This document shows positions 9,169 through 17,122 of a DNA stretch of 49,650 nt, in pieces; positions within the stretch are counted from its first letter, which is position 1, and each line of letters opens with the position of its first letter. The stretch spans positions 1 to 49,650 of the forward strand of contig JABCYV010000007.1 of assembly GCA_013290025.1 (NCBI GenBank), in the 5' to 3' direction. The position numbers were made by a program, and so were the translations under genes. The notes under the pieces were generated by a model. The model did not search any database. It saw only the letters and a program-made list of their open reading frames with translations, and had not been told where the DNA came from. The stretch is from Acidobacteriota bacterium (GTDB lineage: Bacteria > Acidobacteriota > Terriglobia > Terriglobales > Acidobacteriaceae).

Positions 9169-9660
9169 ATGGATGTCTCGCAAACGAACGTGTGCGCCAT
9201 CTGTGGGGGAAGAAGACTGGGCACGAACAGCTGGTTCCTGGTTGCTGAGAACCGCTGGGAAGATAAACTGCAGGTCTTGCAATGGAATGAACGCCTGGCA
9301 GCGCACGAGGGCATTCAGCGTGCCTGTAGTGCGGCCCACGTTGAGGAATTAGTGGTTAACTGGATGACGACCGGCAGTCTGGGCTATCCCTTTGCTCGAG
9401 CCGGGTTCGGGGTAAAAAACCTACGCCGAAGTTGCGCCAGATGGGACGCAATTTGGGATGTCGACACGAAGGGCGCACAACTGATTGGCGAATTGGCGGT
9501 TCATCGCGAGAGCATGGAGCGCGTGCTCGTCGAGAGTCCCCAATCTCTGCGAGCCATTCTGGATGCCCTCTTGGGCGCTTTGCGACGTGAGACCGCCGGG
9601 AGCGATGAAGGATCGCAGCCAGAGGATGAATTGCTCTATGGCGTACCGCAGGGAATCTAA
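9169..9660 (+). CDS. hypothetical protein with N-terminal CxxC motif
   Basis: A 163-aa soluble protein that begins with a knuckle-like CAICGG motif. A conserved-looking block follows: WFLVAENRW, LQVLQWNERLA, then ACSAAHVEELVVNWMTTGSL. The CAIC pair plus the later Cys and His could bind one zinc ion. The C-terminal third is helical and acidic. AAAGG lies six nt before the ATG. Its neighbour upstream is another small Cys-rich protein, so the two may work together. It ends 21 nt from the stop of the convergent DUF2252 gene. No function is known to me. Confidence 0.65.
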   Translation: MDVSQTNVCAICGGRRLGTNSWFLVAENRWEDKLQVLQWNERLAAHEGIQRACSAAHVEELVVNWMTTGSLGYPFARAGFGVKNLRRSCARWDAIWDVDTKGAQLIGELAVHRESMERVLVESPQSLRAILDALLGALRRETAGSDEGSQPEDELLYGVPQGI

Positions 9661-9681
9661 AATCGCTGGTTGACCTAAGGC

Positions 9682-10767
9682 TCAGGCTTCGGATGATTTT
9701 TTCCAAACTCTCCAGTCGTCACTGACAGCCTTCGCCATATCACGCGCGGCGGACAACAGCCAGTTTGGCTTTAGCGTGCCGAGGTGGCGGCGAACTTCCT
9801 TCGACGCGCTCTGACTACCCAGGTGGATATTGGCGGTTTCCCATCCCATAGCGAAAAGTAACTGGAGTTCGTCGCGATTTCCAGCTAGCACGCTCAGCTC
9901 GATGCGAGAGCAATAAGGGGCGAGGCGACGAACCAGCCAGTGGCCGCGCAGTTGCACGAAGGGATCCGGACACCGGACCGCGCGCGTGATAATTACCTGA
10001 TACAGGATCTCCGCCGGGTCACTAGCTCCACTCGCCCAATAAACAGAGGACGGCCTCATTGCTTTGGCTTCACGTGCGATGTGGCTGCCATGGCAGTCTG
10101 CTATCGCGACCACGCGAATGTGACCCAGACTTCCCAAGCCTGCGACCCGCTTCACCGTCCGATAGGTGAGGCCTCGCTCCGGAAGAAGGTGCTCGAGAGC
10201 CTCCCGCGCGCTGGGCGGAATCTCCCCGGCGACCTTCGGCAGAGTTTCCATCTTTTTCCAAAAATGCACGGGATCGCGTAACTCGCCGGTTGCGGCTTCC
10301 CGCAGCCACTGATTCTGTTCCGCGAGCACGAACGGGCGTCCACTTTCCGCGAGCGACTGCCTGTAGCCGTCCAACAGGGCGGCGCACCCTTCTTTTGCCT
10401 TCAATGCCAGATGACCTTCCTCAATTGCAAGTACTGCGCTTGTGGCCAGCCGCACTAAGTCGATGGTGTAGGGGAGAGTGGCCGCTTCGTCGAAGTCATT
10501 AACACCCCAGACTAAGCGACCCTCAATGTCCCTCCAGGTGCCGAAATTTTCCACATGCAGATCGCCTACCGCGAGGACTCTCGGAGCCTTCGACAAGTCA
10601 GGACACACCTCCGGCCACACCTGTATCCAGCGATAGAAGGTTGCCCGCAGGAAAGGAAACGCCGCCTCCGCCATGCGCTGGTGCTTCAGGCGGAGGTCAG
10701 GTTTGACCAGCGTAAGATGCCGGCCCAGCCATTCTTCGAAACGCCGGGTTGCTTTGACGATGTTCAT
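9682..10767 (-). CDS. DUF2252 family protein
   Basis: The 361-aa protein matches DUF2252 by its strong motif VGDLHVENFGTW followed by GVNDFDEA, and by the opening block LKHQRMAEAAFPFLRATFYR. The GDLH...NDFDEA pattern resembles the catalytic loop of aminoglycoside-phosphotransferase-like kinases, so a small-molecule kinase activity is conceivable but unproven. The ATG at 10767 is chosen because family members usually begin close to an IV-x-ATR-x-x-E segment. A TTG at 10812 would add 15 residues; neither start has a clear ribosome binding site. The gene is transcribed away from the SPFH unit. Confidence 0.8.
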   Translation of the reverse strand: MNIVKATRRFEEWLGRHLTLVKPDLRLKHQRMAEAAFPFLRATFYRWIQVWPEVCPDLSKAPRVLAVGDLHVENFGTWRDIEGRLVWGVNDFDEAATLPYTIDLVRLATSAVLAIEEGHLALKAKEGCAALLDGYRQSLAESGRPFVLAEQNQWLREAATGELRDPVHFWKKMETLPKVAGEIPPSAREALEHLLPERGLTYRTVKRVAGLGSLGHIRVVAIADCHGSHIAREAKAMRPSSVYWASGASDPAEILYQVIITRAVRCPDPFVQLRGHWLVRRLAPYCSRIELSVLAGNRDELQLLFAMGWETANIHLGSQSASKEVRRHLGTLKPNWLLSAARDMAKAVSDDWRVWKKSSEA

Positions 10768-10868
10768 GCTGTCCGGTGCGAAACGATAGAGCCGCGTGTA
10801 CGCGGATGTCAATTCTAGGAGTTGAGATCGAAAGATGTATGTGTTTCTTCATGACAACTTCCACATGT

Positions 10869-10910
10869 CGTGTCGGGCCTGACACGCTGTCTTTGATCGA
10901 ACACTGTGTC
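10869..10910 (+). promoter_or_regulatory. candidate upstream activator sites (two dyads)
   Basis: A perfect dyad CGTGTC-N6-GACACG occupies 10869-10886. A second, shorter one, ACAC-T-GTGT, lies at 10901-10909. They sit about 60-100 nt before the candidate sigma-54 promoter at 10966, a usual place for enhancer-binding proteins of the NtrC class. Which regulator binds is unknown. The NtrX-like activator at 17119 is the only candidate in this window. Confidence 0.4.
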
Positions 10911-10965
10911 CAGCGCTTCCACTGGATGTAAATCCTTCTGAATCTGTGATGTCACACCTGGTTCT

Positions 10966-10981
10966 TGGCGTGCCGTTGGCT
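10966..10981 (+). promoter_or_regulatory. candidate sigma-54 promoter
   Basis: TGGCGTG-N4-TGGCT fits the -24/-12 consensus TGGCACG-N4-TTGCW with the essential GG and GC doublets at the correct spacing. Three positions differ. It lies about 65 nt before the start of the small membrane protein gene and has the dyads at 10869-10910 upstream. Confidence 0.45.
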
Positions 10982-11044
10982 TTGTAAGGCTGACGTGAAA
11001 TCAACCAGATTGCAGCCACTAAGACAGGTTTTTAGGAGGACACC

Positions 11045-11197
11045 ATGCAACTCGTAATCACAGCAATGGCAGCCCTAGCGGGAATGGGCTTCTCTCTCGC
11101 AGTCGCACTGCTGGTCGAGGAACTGATCTTCGGCAAAGTATTCCGCTTGTTGTTCGCCCAGCAGGCAAGACAGATGAAGTCGGGCCAAGCACGCTGA
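11045..11197 (+). CDS. small membrane protein (50 aa) upstream of SPFH gene
   Basis: This short ORF has an excellent ribosome binding site, AGGAGGA (11034-11040), four nt before the ATG. The product has one hydrophobic helix (about residues 3-24, including MAALAGMGFSLAVALLVEE) and a basic C-terminal tail (ARQMKSGQAR), so it is likely a single-pass inner-membrane protein with a cytoplasmic tail. It lies 33 nt before the SPFH-protein gene and behind the same candidate sigma-54 promoter. Small membrane partners are known for some SPFH proteins, so a partnership is a reasonable inference. The family was not recognised. Confidence 0.65.
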   Translation: MQLVITAMAALAGMGFSLAVALLVEELIFGKVFRLLFAQQARQMKSGQAR

Positions 11198-11230
11198 GGG
11201 GGTCAAGATCCGAGAGGAAAGGAAAACGTT

Positions 11231-12559
11231 ATGTTGTTTCTGAAGTATTTGCTGATGTGGGGCGGCATTGGGATGATCTCAGCTGCCGCGGGAATTCTCG
11301 CTTATGACCTCTATCTGGAAATGAAGTACCGCCAGGCTCTGGCGACCGCTGGAGCTGGACCGCTGCCAGCGGCTCCGCATATTCGCTGGCGGGGAGCGCT
11401 AGGGCTAGCGATGCTGGCTTGGGGTCCGATACTGCTCGCGCTGGGCATCGTCGTAGTTCCCAGCGGCATGGCTGGGGTTCGCATCAGTCAGACCAGCGGG
11501 ACGTTGGCAGGCACGCTTTATCCCGGAGCACATTTCGTAACCCCTCTGGCGGAGACGGTTGCACTGTTCGACACCCGCGATCAGTTGTTCACAACCGGTG
11601 AACAGGAAGAAAATGCGAGGACGCCTTCCAGCCGTGGTGTGAAATCCGAACCGCTGAAGGTTCAGGCCAAGGAAGGTCTCACAGTCGGATTGGCGATCAC
11701 GGTTCGCTACCGCCTCGACCCCAAGCGGCTGGATTACATCCAGAGCAACCTGCCACAACCGGTGGAGAAGGAAATCGTACCTCCAGTAGTGGCCAGTGTT
11801 TGGCGCGAACTGGTGCCCAATTACACGGTGCGGGATGTGTTTGCTGCCCGGCGAGAGGAAATCCGAAAGCGAGCCGCGGTCGCCATAACGCAGAAGCTCG
11901 CCGCTGACGGCATCGTGGTGAAAGAGGTCATGCTGCGCGACATTCAACTTCCCCCTGAATACGCCAAAGGGTTGGAGAGTCTTTTGTTGAAGGAGCAAGA
12001 GAACGATCAGATGGGTGTACAAACCGAGATCCAGCAGAAGCAGGTAAGGCTCTCGGAACTGGAGGCGGAAGCGACCAAAGCCCAGCAGGTAAAGCAGGCG
12101 GAAGGACAGGCCCAGGTGCGCGTGCTGCAAGCCAAGGGTGAAGCTGATGCCATGCAATACACCCTGCCCCTGAAAGAGAAACAGATTCAGCAGTCGAAGC
12201 TGGAAGCCGAAGCGCGCAAAGAGGCCACGGTTAAGAACGCGGAAGCGCTAGCCGAGGCGAAGGTAATCGATAGCAAGGCGGAGATGGAGCGTCGCAAGTT
12301 GCTGGCTGCAGCCGAAGCTGATCGCATACGAGTGACCGCGGCTGCTGATGCTGAGCGAATGCAGAGCGAAGGGGCGATGCTGAAGCAGAATCCGCTGCTG
12401 ATTAACAAAATCGTCGCGGAACGACTGTCGGACAAGCTCCAGATCATGATGGTGCCGGCGGACGGGAAATTCTTCTTCGCCAATGATGTGTTACGCAGCA
12501 TGAACGTCTCGAATCATGCTAACCAGGCAGAGGAGTCAGAAGCACCTGTACAGAAATAA
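11231..12559 (+). CDS. SPFH/band-7 domain membrane protein (flotillin-like)
   Basis: The 442-aa protein has two N-terminal hydrophobic segments (about 4-26 and 55-77) and then an SPFH/band-7 domain that begins around VPSGMAGVRISQTSGTLAGT. A long Ala/Glu/Lys-rich coiled coil (about 250-390) typical of flotillins and YqiK follows. Such proteins form large membrane-associated assemblies linked to membrane organisation and stress. AGGAAAGGA precedes the ATG by a few nt. The gene follows the 50-aa membrane protein, and a sigma-54-type promoter lies before the pair. The specific role is not known. Confidence 0.87.
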   Translation: MLFLKYLLMWGGIGMISAAAGILAYDLYLEMKYRQALATAGAGPLPAAPHIRWRGALGLAMLAWGPILLALGIVVVPSGMAGVRISQTSGTLAGTLYPGAHFVTPLAETVALFDTRDQLFTTGEQEENARTPSSRGVKSEPLKVQAKEGLTVGLAITVRYRLDPKRLDYIQSNLPQPVEKEIVPPVVASVWRELVPNYTVRDVFAARREEIRKRAAVAITQKLAADGIVVKEVMLRDIQLPPEYAKGLESLLLKEQENDQMGVQTEIQQKQVRLSELEAEATKAQQVKQAEGQAQVRVLQAKGEADAMQYTLPLKEKQIQQSKLEAEARKEATVKNAEALAEAKVIDSKAEMERRKLLAAAEADRIRVTAAADAERMQSEGAMLKQNPLLINKIVAERLSDKLQIMMVPADGKFFFANDVLRSMNVSNHANQAEESEAPVQK

Positions 12560-12682
12560 GTTGTGCTGGTGCCTGAGGTTGGAGTCTTGCGAACAGTTTG
12601 CCGTGGGCTGCGGTGTCAATAGTCATAGGGCCGAGTCGCCGTTTGCACTCGGGTAGGGAGAGTCCAACCAGTACACATCGCT

Positions 12683-13954
12683 ATGCGAAAAGCCACGCGC
12701 AACGCAGTTTATAATCGGCTCATTCGGGACGTCCCTATTCTGCCGCCGCGCTTGCAGTGCCTCACATCTTCTCTCCTCGTTGTGCTTTTTCTGTTGGCGG
12801 GCCAGGCATGGGCTGACAATTGGAGTGGCCCTGAAGCGCAACTAGCCGCAAAGATTGCCGCAACCACGGGCCCAGGCACGGTTGCCCTCGACTTCAAGAA
12901 CCACTCTTCGTTGCGGCTGACGGATGTGGACGAGATTCGCCGCGGCGTGCTCATCCAGTTGGCTACATTGGGCCTTCGCTTCGTGAATGCCGAACAGGCT
13001 GCCGCCACTGTGCAAGTCTTCCTCTCCGAAGACCTGCGAGATTACGTTTGGATTGCAGAGGTTCATCAGGGCGCGAATGAGTCCTCAATCGTGATGGTTT
13101 CATTCGCACGCCCGGATGCACAACTGGTCGCGCATGAAGCCGCCGCGATGGTGGTACGGAAGACTCTGCTCTGGTCTCAAGCTGACCGCATCCTGGATGC
13201 TGCGAAATTAGACGGCACTCCTTCGCACCTGCTGGTTCTCGATTCAAACGGGGTCATAGTCTACAGGATGCAGGATGGCCGCTGGCAATCGGAGCAGTTT
13301 CTGGCCGTCGCCCACTCCCGGCCCTGGCCTCGCGATCTCAGAGGACGATTGGTCTTGCGCAAAGACCATCTCTTCGATGCGTTCCTGCCGGGCATCTTCT
13401 GCCGAAGCACGAGCAGCGCGCCTGTGACCATGACTTGCTATGAGAGCGACGATCCCTGGCCAATCGGAACCGATCAGTACGGTTTGAGTGCATTCTTCGC
13501 GCCGTTGCGGAATTTCTTTACGGGTGTGCTGGTGCCGGGCGTAGGCAAACAGACAACGGCGCCGGCATTTTATTCGGCGGCAGCTCTGCCTCGGGAAAAG
13601 TACACGCTTTGGATCCTGGCTTCGGTGAACGGTCCGCTGCATATGCTCGACGGAATTACTGATCGGACTGCAGGAAAGTTAGCTTGGGGTAACGATATTG
13701 CCAGCGTACAGAGTGGTTGTGGATCAGGCTGGCAGGTTCTCGCAACAGAAAACGGGGACAGCAGGAGCGATACCGTGAGAGCCTTCGAGTTTCCCGATCG
13801 TGATCCAATCGCCGTAAGCCAGCCTGCGGATTTTGGAGGACCGATCACTGTGCTGTGGGCGGAGTCCAGCGGAAACGGGGCCATCGCGGTTTCGCGAAAT
13901 TCGGAGACGGGGAGATATGAGGCGTTCCGGCTTACCATTACTTGTGGTCACTAG
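12683..13954 (+). CDS. exported hypothetical protein
   Basis: A 423-aa protein with a hydrophobic signal sequence at about residues 27-45 (SSLLVVLFLLAGQAWADN), so the mature form is probably periplasmic or lipid-free exported. The N-terminal 25 residues before it are unusually long and basic. A TTG at 12752 would give a more normal signal peptide, and a TATAAT at 12710-12715 is compatible with such a downstream start. The middle contains beta-rich, VCBS/FG-GAP-like stretches such as HLLVLDSNGVIVYRMQDG. The gene overlaps the next by 38 nt, which indicates an operon with the solute-binding protein and two-component genes. The function is unknown. Confidence 0.75.
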   Translation: MRKATRNAVYNRLIRDVPILPPRLQCLTSSLLVVLFLLAGQAWADNWSGPEAQLAAKIAATTGPGTVALDFKNHSSLRLTDVDEIRRGVLIQLATLGLRFVNAEQAAATVQVFLSEDLRDYVWIAEVHQGANESSIVMVSFARPDAQLVAHEAAAMVVRKTLLWSQADRILDAAKLDGTPSHLLVLDSNGVIVYRMQDGRWQSEQFLAVAHSRPWPRDLRGRLVLRKDHLFDAFLPGIFCRSTSSAPVTMTCYESDDPWPIGTDQYGLSAFFAPLRNFFTGVLVPGVGKQTTAPAFYSAAALPREKYTLWILASVNGPLHMLDGITDRTAGKLAWGNDIASVQSGCGSGWQVLATENGDSRSDTVRAFEFPDRDPIAVSQPADFGGPITVLWAESSGNGAIAVSRNSETGRYEAFRLTITCGH

Positions 13955-15284
13955 TCTGCTCTTCGGCGATGTAACCAGTGCTGCTACGCGCCCGCGCTAC
14001 GGCGGCACGCTAAAGGTCGCCATGCGCGCCGCGCCCACATCTCTGGATCCAGCGGATTCAAGCCAGCCGGAATCGTTTGCCCGACGTAACCTCTCGGGTC
14101 TGATCTTTGACACGCTGGTCGTTCTCGACGACCAGGGCAGACCGCAGCCCGCATTGGCCAGTTCGTGGAAATCCGAACCAGGAAGTCAACGGTGGCAGTT
14201 TTATCTCCGACCGGGAGTTACATTTCATGACGGCACAGCACTCAGTTCCGGCACCGTGGCAGCGTCGCTACGCACGGCCAACTCAAAGTGGAAGATATTT
14301 TCAGCCGGAGAAGGGATAGTAATCGAGTGTGATGCTCCCGCTCCAAATCTGCCGGTCGAGTTGGCCATGGCACGCTATGGTATCGCCAAACGGGACGGGG
14401 CCAAGTTGACGGGTAGCGGTGCGTTCTCTATCGCCCACTGGGATCCAGGAAAGAGACTGACGCTAACTGCGCGCGATGACTATTGGGGCGGCCGAGCCTT
14501 CGTAGATTCTATAGAAATCGAGTTGGGCAAGAGCTTACATGAGCAGATGATCTCGCTTGATCTCGGTAAACTTGATTTGATCGAAGTTGCCTCCGACCAA
14601 GCTCAGCGCGCTATGACCGAAGGCCGCAGGATAGATACTTCTTCTCCGGCTGAATTAATGGCGCTGGTTTTCGCTACTGATCGGCATTCTTCTGGCGATC
14701 TACAGCAACGCGAAACTCTCGCGCTTAGCATCGATCGTACGTCTTTGAGCGTAGTATTGCTCCAAGGTGGCGCTGATCCCGCTGATGGACTGCTTCCGAA
14801 TTGGATGACAGGATATGCCTTCCTTTTTTCGACTGACATGGACGTATCGCGGATGCAGCCGGAGCACGGAAATCCCCGCCAGATGTCCCCTTGGACCCTC
14901 AGTTACGACGCGACTGACCCGGTGGCTCGGTTGGTGGCCGAAAGAATTGCGCTGAACGCCCGCGACGCCGGCCTTACGCTCCAACCTACCAACTCCGTCA
15001 ATGCCGACCTGCGCCTGGTCCGCATCCCGTTGGCTTCGCTTGACGCTCGCATCGCACTTACGAACCTGGCGACTTCGCTGAACCTCGCTCAGCCCACTTT
15101 TAATGGTGATTCGGCCAACGATCTCTACGTGGCGGAACGGACACTGCTGCAGTCGCGACAGGTTATTCCACTGCTGCACTTGAGGTTTGCGTCAGCGCTG
15201 GAAGGAAGCGTGAGAAACTGGAACACCGATCGCGAGGGAGGTTGGCGTCTGCAGGATGTTTGGCTGGGAACGGGGAAGCCATGA
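13917..15284 (+). CDS. family-5 extracellular solute-binding protein (SBP_bac_5)
   Basis: The 455-aa protein carries a signal peptide (LPLLVVTSLLFGDVTSAA) and the typical SBP family 5 start YGGTLKVAMRAAPTSLDPA. Further signatures are LIFDTLVVLDDQGRPQPALA, WQFYLRPGVTFHDGTALSSG and WDPGKRLTLTARDDYWGG. Such proteins usually bind peptides, nickel or oligosaccharides for ABC importers. No permease or ATPase gene is adjacent. Instead the gene overlaps the histidine kinase by an ATGA tetranucleotide, which suggests it feeds a sensor. The ATG at 13917 has GGGGAG immediately upstream; the frame is open to 13833, but that extension is inside the previous gene. It is somewhat shorter than usual (500-550 aa). 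Confidence 0.88.
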   Translation: MRRSGLPLLVVTSLLFGDVTSAATRPRYGGTLKVAMRAAPTSLDPADSSQPESFARRNLSGLIFDTLVVLDDQGRPQPALASSWKSEPGSQRWQFYLRPGVTFHDGTALSSGTVAASLRTANSKWKIFSAGEGIVIECDAPAPNLPVELAMARYGIAKRDGAKLTGSGAFSIAHWDPGKRLTLTARDDYWGGRAFVDSIEIELGKSLHEQMISLDLGKLDLIEVASDQAQRAMTEGRRIDTSSPAELMALVFATDRHSSGDLQQRETLALSIDRTSLSVVLLQGGADPADGLLPNWMTGYAFLFSTDMDVSRMQPEHGNPRQMSPWTLSYDATDPVARLVAERIALNARDAGLTLQPTNSVNADLRLVRIPLASLDARIALTNLATSLNLAQPTFNGDSANDLYVAERTLLQSRQVIPLLHLRFASALEGSVRNWNTDREGGWRLQDVWLGTGKP

Positions 15285-17122
15285 GTTTCCGCAGCAGACT
15301 GCTAGCCGGGTTCGCGCTCACGGTATTCGTTTCGGTTGCGGCAGTCACCTTGATCGTTTCCGCGGTCACGCGGCGAGCGTTCGAGCGGGCCAATGACGAA
15401 AGAACCACCGCCCTGGTGGCTCAATTCCAACACGCCTTTAACCGTCGAGGCGAAGAGGTCGTGCAGCGGGTAGAAGCGGTCGCGGCCAGTGAGGTCAGTA
15501 CACGAATCGCCCTCAACCTCAATAGGAACGCTCCTAACTACGCGGCCTATTTAAGCGAAGCAAAATCCCTGGCGGACAGCCAAAAGTTGGATTTCCTCGA
15601 ACTGGCGGACAGTGATGGGACAATTATCTCGTCGGCGCAGTGGCCAGCTAAATTTGGCTACCACGAACTGTTTTCGTTGACCGGACCAGTCCCCAAAGAC
15701 GCGTTCCTCCGCCAAGAAGACCTGCCCACAGGCCCAGCCTTAGGACTATCGGCCATCCGCAAAGTGGATGTTGGCGACAAATCGCTCTATGTGATAGGCG
15801 GTCGTCGCCTGGATAAGAATTTCATGGCCAGCCTCGAACTTCCGAATGGAATGCGAGCCATGCTTTATCAGAAGCTGAGTGAAGAAAAAGCCGGTGCTGC
15901 GGTTTCTCCCCAGTATCTCATTGATCCCTCTGGCACTCTGCAGCAACCCGACCGGGTTGCGCCTCTCATCGAACAGGTTCTGAAGACACGCCAAGAAACG
16001 ACTGCCATCGTTCACTGGTCATCGGACGCTTCCGACGACGAAAGCGTTCACGCCATTCCGCTCGGCGGTCAAGACAATCAGATACTCGCGGTTCTTATAC
16101 TCGGGAGTTCTCGCCGATCCGTTGTCGAACTACAGCAGCACATCCGTTCGGCAGCAATACTGGCTGCGGGCGTCGGAATTACTCTGGCGATAATGTTCAG
16201 TCGTTGGACCGCTGCCCGAGTCACGCGCCCGGTTGAACAACTTGCCGATGCGGCCCGCGAGATTGCAGCTGGCAACTGGAATACGAAAGTGCCGGTAACA
16301 TCATCGGACGAACTCGGTGCCCTGGCGAAATCTTTCAATCGCATGACCGGCGAACTTCTGGAACACAAAGAACAGCTGCTGAAAGCGGAGCGCGTAGCAG
16401 CGTGGAGGGAGCTGGCCCGACGCCTGGCCCATGAGCTCAAGAATCCCATGTTTCCCTTGCAATTGACAGTGGAGAACCTCATACGGGCCCGGCAGCAAAC
16501 TCCGGAGCAGTTTGAGGAAGTGTTTCAGGAAAGCTCGTCAACTCTATTGGCTGAGATCTCGAATCTGAAAACGATCGTCTCCCGTTTCAGCGAGTTTTCC
16601 AGGATGCCGCAACCGCAATTTCAGAGCGTGCAAATCAACCACATCGTGCAAAACGTAGCCCGGCTACTTCAGGCACAATTACAGTCAGGTAACCGTATCC
16701 CCGTCGAATGCAAATTGGAATTGTCCAGAGCTCCCCAGCCCATCGCGGCTGATCCCGATCTGCTGTATCGCGCCGTTTCCAACCTCGCGTTCAATGCGCT
16801 GGATGCGATGCCCGAAGGTGGCAGCCTCACGCTGCGCACGCGAGATGGCGCGAATGGCGTCTTGGTGGAAATCTCGGACACCGGTATAGGCCTGAGTGCG
16901 GATGAGCGCGAGCGTTTGTTCACCCCGTACTACACCAGCAAAGCGGATGGTACCGGGCTTGGGCTCGCAATCGTGCAATCTATTGTGAGCGATCATGGAG
17001 GCAGAATCAGCGTCCGGAGCCAGCCCGGCCAGGGCACGACATTTGTCATTGAACTCCCGCGCAACCTCGATAAGCTGCCAGTGACTGGTCTGATCCAAAC
17101 TGAGTACGAAGCAAAGATGTGA
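15281..17122 (+). CDS. sensor histidine kinase, NtrY-like
   Basis: The 613-aa membrane kinase has a first helix at about 6-30, a periplasmic sensor region of about 250 residues, a second helix near IRSAAILAAGVGITLAIMF and a HAMP linker. The HisKA motif RRLAHELKNP follows with phospho-acceptor His384, then a HATPase_c domain (N box NLAFNALDAMPEGG, G1 DTGIGL, G2 GTGLGLAIV). The segment PMFPLQLTVENLIRAR after the H box is typical of NtrY-type kinases. The start is the ATG that overlaps the solute-binding protein stop (ATGA, 15281-15284). Its response regulator gene overlaps its own stop, so the pair is cognate. Confidence 0.92.
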   Translation: MSFRSRLLAGFALTVFVSVAAVTLIVSAVTRRAFERANDERTTALVAQFQHAFNRRGEEVVQRVEAVAASEVSTRIALNLNRNAPNYAAYLSEAKSLADSQKLDFLELADSDGTIISSAQWPAKFGYHELFSLTGPVPKDAFLRQEDLPTGPALGLSAIRKVDVGDKSLYVIGGRRLDKNFMASLELPNGMRAMLYQKLSEEKAGAAVSPQYLIDPSGTLQQPDRVAPLIEQVLKTRQETTAIVHWSSDASDDESVHAIPLGGQDNQILAVLILGSSRRSVVELQQHIRSAAILAAGVGITLAIMFSRWTAARVTRPVEQLADAAREIAAGNWNTKVPVTSSDELGALAKSFNRMTGELLEHKEQLLKAERVAAWRELARRLAHELKNPMFPLQLTVENLIRARQQTPEQFEEVFQESSSTLLAEISNLKTIVSRFSEFSRMPQPQFQSVQINHIVQNVARLLQAQLQSGNRIPVECKLELSRAPQPIAADPDLLYRAVSNLAFNALDAMPEGGSLTLRTRDGANGVLVEISDTGIGLSADERERLFTPYYTSKADGTGLGLAIVQSIVSDHGGRISVRSQPGQGTTFVIELPRNLDKLPVTGLIQTEYEAKM

